Assembly (NCBI GenBank): GCA_001599935.1
Contig: BCIJ01000023.1
Span: 37,034-101,033 of the forward strand
Source: Holtermannia corniformis
Taxonomy: Eukaryota; Basidiomycota; Tremellomycetes; Holtermanniales
Length of the DNA stretch: 64,000 nt
Direction of reading: 5' to 3'
Notes under the pieces: generated by a model
What the model saw: only the letters and a program-made list of their open reading frames with translations
What the model was told of the DNA's origin: nothing
Database searches by the model: none
Part shown: one piece after another, positions 58,374 to 64,000 of the stretch
How positions within the stretch are numbered: the first letter of the stretch is position 1
Layout of the letters: each line of letters opens with the position of its first letter
Made by a program: the position numbers and the translations under genes

Positions 58374-60250
58374 GCCCGGGAAGAGCGAGGCGCGACGGAT
58401 GTTGCCGAGCTTAGGTTGAGCATGACGACACGCTCGAGGCCACAGGCTCTCCTCGCCGCGCATAAAAATGTCGTACAAGGCGGGGAGGCGAAAGACGGAC
58501 CGGTTGATGGGCGTCTGCCAACGTCTGCCAGCTTGAAAGTCGGCGTAGTACCTACACGATGGTCGAAGACGTGATTGTTGAGGCGAGTGTCAAGGTCGAC
58601 GCGCATGGCCGTGATCTCGGCGAGAGCCGCATCGGCCGATTGGAGCTCCTGCTGCCCACGACAGAGGCGTTGATGGACATGGCCGCGCCGATCGTGGGCG
58701 GCGCTTGTGGTTTGCAGCAGCGAGCAAGAGTATGAGTGACTCGATAGCCTTGCTCAGTGTAGCGATCTCGATGCTCTGCTGCTTGCTGCGTACTTGCCAG
58801 CTCTTGTCCTGGCGGATGATCATGTTGCCGAGGGTGGCGACGGTGATTGCGCTGTATGTGTCTCGCTGATGCTGAACAAGTTGATCCTGGTCGAGCCAGA
58901 ACTGGGCGTCCTTCTGGGAGAATCAGCCTTGCCTGCCTATGCTCACAACGTACCAGATCATAGATGACCACGCTGCACGAGGCGTTTTCAACCGTGAACG
59001 GTAAGCTGGGGACCTCGACGACATTGTAAAGCTACACGTGTCAGCGGGCTACAAGCGCATCAAGAACCCACCTTTTTGCACGGCAATCTCGCAGTCCTAG
59101 ATTGTGCATGACTTGAATTTGGCTGTCTTAATGACACCCTCGACGAGGACGGGAGATTCAAGCTGTGCTGTTAGGTGGGCCAGGCAGGTAGCTGTAGTAC
59201 GTACCGGGACGCGAGTAACAAATTTGAGCATCTGCTTGCTGATCTGGTGCTCGTCACCCTCTTTCGAGACGGTCAAGATGCCCTGCAGGGTGTGCATCTG
59301 CTGGCGGAGCGTGATGAAGACGATCTTGCCGCCTGATGGGATCAGCGCTGCCCCTGTCCACACTGCCAACGAACCGTGCGAGCTGTAGAGCCTTGCGCGG
59401 ACGACGACATGCAGGCCCTCAGACGCCTTCGTCAGGTCGGAGATTTTAGCGCGCTTGCGACCTGTGGCGTGAGTGGGTGCCATAGGGCGTTGTGAGTACT
59501 TACCGGTGCGCTCGGTCGACTGGTGCACGGGGAGCTTGCCGTAGTTGTGCACCGCGCGGTCCTGGACTCGTCAGCTCGGCCTGTATAGAGTATTTGCGGG
59601 ATGAGCCTATTCTCTGCGTGTGGTGCGACTACTCCGCGCAGACGAAGGTGGATCCAATCAGAGCTAGGTAGCTGGCGAGGAAAAGCGCCGAGACGGCTTG
59701 GATGGCTGGCCCGTGCATGTGACCTCTGCTGCACTAAGCGAGTGGGGTCCTTTGACGACTTGCCCCCCGCTGCGAGCCGCTTGGAGTATGCACACGGCTC
59801 TCGAGACCAGAGCCAGTACTCTGACGAGGACACCAGCTCACCAAGGTATGCTGGTGCCCGCCCGCCGCTACCTTGATCAACGCCTGCAACCCGCTCGCCA
59901 CGGGTCTGTGCGCACCCGAGCCCACTTGCTGTGACCACTCACCTCGCCGTCCTCCTTGTCACGTTTGTCGCGCTCCTGCTTCTCGCCCTTCTTGCTGCTC
60001 GCGCTCTTCATTCTTGCGCTCTTTCTGCTGCGCCTTGCGCCGTTTCTTGAGCTCAGTCTTAGAGAGAGCTGGCTGGTCGGCCGGCACATTGTCGACGACG
60101 ACAGCGGCTTTGCCTTGCGGACCCTGATCGTGCGAAGTGTGACTCGGACCGCATCGCGTTGGCTGTTACTGCTGTCAAGGTTGACACACTCGACCGCGGT
60201 TGACCCAGCTCGATAGGGGTTGTAGGGGGTTGGAGCATAACCCGGGATCA
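58350..60250 (-). pseudogene. Collapsed cytosolic aspartyl-tRNA synthetase pseudogene
   Basis: The minus strand keeps the N-terminal half of a eukaryotic AspRS. A charged extension (about 59943-60100) has coding blocks in two frames. After a 381-base intron come YGKLPVHQSTERTGRKRAKI, the OB-fold strands IVFITLRQQMHTLQGILTVS and QISKQMLKFVTRVP, and GVIKTAKFKSCTI. The next codon of the conserved CTIQDCEI is TAG instead of a Gln codon (near 59097). Then LPFTVENAS and LDTRLNNHVFDHRTPINRSVFRLP are followed almost directly by YDIFMRGEES and by motif 3, GLERVVMLNL. The class II motif 2 region and most of the catalytic core are missing. A one-base deletion after NL changes frame before LGNIRRASLFPGD. 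An unrelated coding-like stretch (AITVATLGNMIIRQD, about 58800) lies inside. No active synthetase can be made here. Confidence 0.85.
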
Positions 60251-60825
60251 CGGCGTTATGGCACCTCGCCACTCGAAATCCCCTTTCGTCTCTCCTCGTC
60301 TCTCTTCTTCACCCGATGTGCTCTGCCTCTCTGTTCTAGGAACGAGAGCACCAATCTCGCGATCGTCCTGCCCCCTTCCCCTGTCTTCCTCCTGCTTGCC
60401 CCGCTTGCTTGGCTCGGGCTCTGTACCGTCGCCCTCGTTTGGCCGTTCCAGAGTAGATTCGCACAGATGCATCGCGGTTCTGCGCTCTCGGAACACTCGT
60501 CTCGACGATCTCAGTGATCTCGAGCGTTGTGCCACTTGCGGTCACGTGACATCACAGCCGTAATCCGAGTCAACCACTCGGTCCACCATTCCACCACCAC
60601 AAGCACCTGCAGTGATCGTCTTGTACAACGCGACGCCCGGCAAGCATCACCAAGCTTTCAGCAAACCAAGTCGTCCGTTTTCGTACATTGGTGAGTGCAT
60701 CGACTGCGTGGAAAGCGAGCGACGTTGACGTTCCGCGAGGTGCTCATTACCCCTGGCTTGCACAGACACCAATTCCCCGTCACCATGGCGCTATTGTCGG
60801 TAATCAGAGCCGCGTCCTGATGTAG
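60251..60825. other. Upstream region of Fic copy 2, possible 5' exons
   Basis: Open text on the plus strand (VIVLYNATPGKHHQAFSKPS, about 60610-60690) joins through gtgagt...ttgcacag to a 20-base exon and on towards copy 2 in frame, but no ATG starts it. It could be a non-annotated 5' portion of that gene or decayed sequence. The rest is intergenic. Confidence 0.35.
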
Positions 60826-62187
60826 ATGCTGATGATGACCACAGCTTCAGCTCTTGTGATTTCGGCTCGGTACTCCCGCCCAAACACAATGCTGACGGTA
60901 CGTTTTTCTCACTCGATTCTCCGACGGACACCAACTAATGGATCTACAGACTATAGCGCTCTCCACTGTACGCCAAGATGTTGGGACCCGCCGCTCTTTT
61001 CACTGACCGACCTTGACCCAGATCCCCCTTCCCTCCCTCTCGCTTTTCGCCCGCCTTCCGACAACGAGGCGACCCCCTTTTCGTCCGGCGGCGACTCGGG
61101 CTACGCTTCGCGATTCGCTCCAGACTCGGTGTCCGATCGCTACGCCGCCCTCTCCCCCCGTGCGCTCCAAGCTGCCGTCGGACACTACGGAGCGCAAGTC
61201 ATTGCGGAACAGATGGGCCTCGAGACGCTCACCGGGGCGCGGCCCAGCGATGACCCGGTCCGTCTATTGCAAGTCAACCGTCTCGTAACTGGTGGCGTCA
61301 CACCCTCGGGTTTCCCCTCCGGGTACCACTCACAGGCCACGACAGACCTGTGCGAGGAGGTGCTCAGCGCGGAAGATCGAGCCGGTCAAGGCGTGCAAGA
61401 GGACATGGCAGGCTGGTGGCCAGGTCTGGTCGAGGTTAAAGAGGTACGTGACCCCTTGATCTTTAGTAGATCTTCGGTACGCATCATTGTCTGAACTCTG
61501 GCTAACATTTGACAGGGACTAGCTGCTGCACTGACGCGCGCCGTCAAGCTTGGCGTACGCATCCGCGTCGGCCAAGTGTTCCTCGACGGCAACCATCGTT
61601 CGGCCATTGGCGCGATTCTCCTCAGTTTGGCAGAGGCTGGCATCATTACGACTTCGACCTTTGACGTTTACCACCTCTATTGCCACCTGAGTCAGCGGTT
61701 GCACCCGGACAACCGTTGCAACACGCTCGTTCGCGACGCGCCGAGTGCTTGTCAGCTGGCGGTTCGGAGGTATCTGTCAAAGCGGATCAAGTTTGGTACG
61801 CCGACCACGTCCTACATCGAGGGATCCTTCCAGGCCATCATCCGCCTCCCCTGCCTGGCAGCTCGAGTCCAGGCCTTGTTGCTAGAGCTTGCCGACAGGC
61901 GAAAATGGCTGAACAAGTACCAGCACTGGCGCGAGGTGGGCTCGACGTTCGACGGTCGGCTGCTGCAAAGGGCCTACGTTCAGACCTTTGGGCGTCTGAA
62001 GCCAGCTGACCCACCCACCAAGAAGGTCAGCGCTCGACCCCGCTCGCCAGCTCGATCACTAGCTGCCCTTCCCCCCGACGGTATCGTCCCCTCGTCCTCC
62101 ATCGCCGGCGCCGACTTGACCGCTCAGGCCACCTCGTCGCATCCAAAGCACACTCCATCTTCTCCCTTATCGCCGGCGCCGACTTGA
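60826..62187 (+). CDS. Fic/Doc-fold (fido) protein, copy 2, same His-to-Gln replacement
   Basis: The main exons are 60826-60897, 60950-61443 and 61516-62187; the 5' end is unresolved. Conserved blocks are SPRALQAAVGHYGAQVIAEQ, VRLLQVNRLVTGGVTPSGF, then the core motif RIRVGQVFLDGNHRSAIGAI and the following helix LLSLAEAGIITTSTFD. As in copy 1, Gln occupies the His position while D-G-N-x-R is kept. A Pro/Ser-rich tail of about 60 residues extends beyond the end of copy 1. Overall identity between copies is moderate, so the duplication is old, and the shared Gln must predate it or be characteristic of this subfamily. Partner or substrate are unknown. Confidence 0.78.
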
Positions 62188-62479
62188 CCCGCTTCGCACT
62201 TGCCTTCTGAGAGGACCGTTACGCTTGTAGTCTCACGATTTGTACTTTACGATGGTATCATTTGGGATGACCGTACAAGGTCTCGAGCACCAGTAGCCAC
62301 TCGAGGCCGCAGAGCGGCAATCTGTTCAGCTTGCGCACACTACTGCATCTCGGTCGGAATGGAAGCCCGCAACTCTAAATGTAGCCTTCAACAATCCGTT
62401 GCTGGACCAGTTCAGCCTTTCGCCGTTTCAGCCGCATTCTATTGCCGGACGACAGGAGGGATGTCGAGGAAAACTTAGG

Positions 62480-62567
62480 CAGAGGCTGTACTCACGCTGC
62501 GTGCAGTCTGTCAAACCCGCCGTTGCTCGTGCGGCAGAGCTCGCCGCGTGAATCCGGATCAGTCAAC
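62480..62567 (+). pseudogene. Relic of a third Fic-like copy, cut by LTR sequence
   Basis: An intron end (tgcgtgcag) followed by SVKPAVARAAELAA, an in-frame TGA, and IRISQ closely matches copy 1 (SVKAAVARAAALAARIRISQ), including the bases before the splice site. The match ends exactly where retrotransposon LTR sequence (TGTTGGAGACG) begins. The rest of the Fic core is absent. Confidence 0.8.
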
Positions 62568-62625
62568 TGTTGGAGACGACGCTCTCTGTCAGCAAACCGG
62601 TAGAATGGTTCGATGCATATTAACC
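62568..62625 (-). repeat. Truncated second copy of the LTR end
   Basis: It contains the same terminal TGTTGGAGACGACG and the agcaaaccg.taga.tggttcgatgca block as the neighbouring full LTR, with the part between deleted. It sits between the Fic relic and the full LTR. Confidence 0.7.
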
Positions 62626-62811
62626 TGTTGGAGACGACGCTAATTACAAGTAAGCAGAGTACAACAAGTTAATATCAAAGCAGCGTACCTCTCTGTCAGC
62701 AAACCGATAGATTGGTTCGATGCAGAGAGGTACATGCAGCTTTGAGCGAAAAGACGTCTGAAAGTTCGCTGGAAAAATACCACTCGCGCCGACGCGTTGA
62801 ATCTTGCAACA
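62626..62811 (-). mobile_element. 186-base LTR of a Ty1/copia-type element
   Basis: On the minus strand the LTR starts TGTTGCAAGATTC and ends CGTCTCCAACA, giving TGTTG...CAACA inverted ends. A purine-rich tract (GGGTGGGAG, 62812-62820) directly precedes it, as expected for the plus-strand primer next to a 3' LTR. Confidence 0.72.
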
Positions 62812-62913
62812 CTCCCACCCAACGCAAGGCGCGTTGAACAAGACACTCTTCAGACTCTATTAGCGTAAACACACTGNGAAATGCTATTTCTCCCACCGCT
62901 TGAGAACACTCTT

Positions 62914-63012
62914 CTATTCACTCTTTGCCTGAGCCATAGCAAGCATTTCCATGAACAAAAGGAACTTGGACTTTGTGAGTGGTTTGGTGAGACCGTCAGC
63001 AGCCATTTTGTA
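62914..63012 (-). mobile_element. C-terminal tail of copia-type Pol (RNase H end)
   Basis: The minus strand reads YKMAADGLTKPLTKSKF, then a hydrophobic end and TAG at 62914-62916. AD-x-LTKPL is the conserved terminal signature of Ty1/copia RNase H. The coding text fades above 63012, so the element is 5'-truncated or rearranged there. An ambiguous base lies at 62877. Confidence 0.75.
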
Positions 63013-63470
63013 AGTCCGCCACACCGTCCTTACTTGCAAGTTGTCCGCGAGCTTTGAGCACTTGTAGTTGACGGCGCGGCGCGCCGTCTTCGCTGATCAA
63101 TCCTTTCCCCATCGAGCACAGAGTACTCTAGCGATACATCTGGTTGCTGTTTTGCTTCCTCGTCCAGCCCCGCCCAGCAGTGTTGACCCGCGTGGTCTTC
63201 CACTTTTTTCAAAACATCCAACGCCCAGTGTCTAGCCCCTATCCCCCCCTTTCCCTTGCCTAGTCATCGCCCAGTCCCCCACGTCCAGTCAACGTCAAGA
63301 GCCTAGTGTCCAGAGCCTAGTGTCCAGAGAGCCTAGAGAGAGGCGGCAAGCGGTGAGAGGAGCGCGGCGGGCCGATATACAACAGCCGCTGTGCAGGAGC
63401 GTTCATCGCGCCGGTCCCTCACCAACTTGTTAACTCTATACCTGCCTAGAAACGCCGATCCGTCCAGTAC
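63013..63470 (+). other. Leader or LTR region upstream of gag-like ORF
   Basis: Contains a pyrimidine-rich segment (about 63230-63290) and the short repeated word gagcctagtgtcca near 63297-63330. It may be the 5' LTR and leader of the next element, but no clean TG...CA boundaries were found. Confidence 0.4.
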
Positions 63471-64000
63471 ATGCCAAGTTCCCCATCCATTGAAAACTAC
63501 GACGACGAGCTTGGGTCGAACCTCTACGGCAGAGACGACCTTGACGAGTACCCCCTTTCGCCCTGCACGGACCGCTCCGGCGCTCCGTCCCCATCCACCT
63601 ACTCCCAGTTGACTGTGTCCTCTACATCAGCAGTCAGCTACCCTCGCAACATCCTCCGTCTCCTCACCCGTCTCCCCTCTGAGTCACCGTCATCTGACTC
63701 AACTCTAAACATGTCGGACGCCAGTGGCCTCAAGCTGCCGGTGTACGACACACCATCCAAAGACGCTGAGCCCGCGCTCGCGCACGTCAAGGGCCTGTTC
63801 AGGTACTTGAATTCAAAGGGGCTCTTCGTCCCCAAGGAGAAGACGGAGGATGAGGTGTGGCGCCTGGCAATCGTGCTGGGCATTTGCAACTCGAGCATTG
63901 CCTCGGCGCGGCTCGAGGACTGGGTGGAGCGGGAAGCTGTCACCCTGCAGTCTTGGGACGCCTGGCGTTCTGCGTTCTTGGCGAAAGCCATCAAGTCGGG
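63471..64000 (+). mobile_element. Gag-like ORF of an LTR retrotransposon, runs off window
   Basis: The ORF opens at ATG 63471 (MPSSPSIENYDDELGSNLYG) and stays open to the window end, at least 176 codons. After a Ser/Pro-rich start come KLPVYDTPSKDAEPALAHV, YLNSKGLFVPKEKTEDEVWR and VTLQSWDAWRSAFLAKAI. The last block resembles the retrotransposon-gag pattern W..W...F. It is on the opposite strand to the copia tail at 62914-63012, so it belongs to another element or an inverted piece. Confidence 0.65.

Noticed and set aside
1..64000. CRISPR array, bacterial operons or riboswitches
   Set aside because: No spaced direct repeats were seen, and the intron-rich eukaryotic genes make bacterial features inappropriate.

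Overview
The window is nuclear DNA from a filamentous or yeast-like fungus, most probably a basidiomycete. The genes are GC-rich and split by many introns. They encode Zn2Cys6 regulators, a LysM protein, a Kre9/Knh-like wall protein, an alpha-glucoside-type sugar porter and eukaryotic housekeeping proteins. Most introns are only about 30-60 bases, start gtgagt/gtcagt/gtaagt, and end with a ctgac or ctaac branch site almost touching the acceptor cag. I cannot name the genus from sequence alone. Exon joins below were worked out by hand; for most multi-exon genes the summed exons are a multiple of three.

Layout. 1-2.04 kb: no gene recognised. 2.04-2.9 kb (-): a frame-broken class I glutamine amidotransferase. 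3.64-5.52 kb (+): secreted two-LysM protein. 5.58-8.89 kb (-): Zn2Cys6 factor. 10.66-13.0 kb (+,+): FAD monooxygenase and class I methyltransferase. 13.05-15.55 kb (-): Knh-like secreted protein. 16.0-17.9 kb: a 76-codon ORF and an orphan protein. 18.0-23.2 kb (-): TBL1/Sif2-like LisH-WD40 corepressor, divergent from a TMEM115-family membrane protein (23.5-28.0 kb, +). 28.3-32.5 kb (+): exosome subunit Csl4. 32.7-35.5 kb (+): three-KH RNA-binding protein. 35.7-37.6 kb (-): argininosuccinate lyase, divergent from an MFS sugar transporter (38.1-40.0 kb, +). 40.4-42.5 kb (-): second Zn2Cys6 factor. 42.8-43.6 kb (+): LURP-one-related protein. 44.3-46.6 kb (+): ACBD5/Atg37-like acyl-CoA-binding membrane protein. 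46.7-50.1 kb (-): R-SNARE Sec22. 50.9-53.7 kb (+): Nem1-like phosphatase. 54.1-56.1 kb: two orphan genes. 56.5-62.6 kb: a Fic/Doc-fold cluster (two genes plus one relic) with a collapsed aspartyl-tRNA synthetase pseudogene between the two genes. 62.6-64 kb: LTR-retrotransposon sequence, including a Ty1/copia-type tail with its LTR and the start of a gag ORF on the other strand.

The most striking feature is intron size. In a region where ordinary introns are 30-60 bases, eight neighbouring genes (LysM, Knh-like, TBL1-like, TMEM115-like, Csl4, KH protein, ACBD5-like, Sec22) each carry one giant intron of 0.7-3.2 kb. Together these take about 16 kb, a quarter of the window. They have no recognisable ORFs, keep canonical splice ends, and are often the first intron, so a simple ORF view shows 'empty' DNA and truncated genes. 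The second striking feature is the 56-64 kb end, where Fic-like genes whose catalytic-position histidine reads glutamine lie with a pseudogene and retroelement debris.

Functionally the region mixes housekeeping genes (RNA decay, arginine synthesis, ER-Golgi transport, lipid regulation, peroxisome) with surface, nutrient and regulatory genes. I see no biosynthetic cluster beyond the adjacent monooxygenase-methyltransferase pair.
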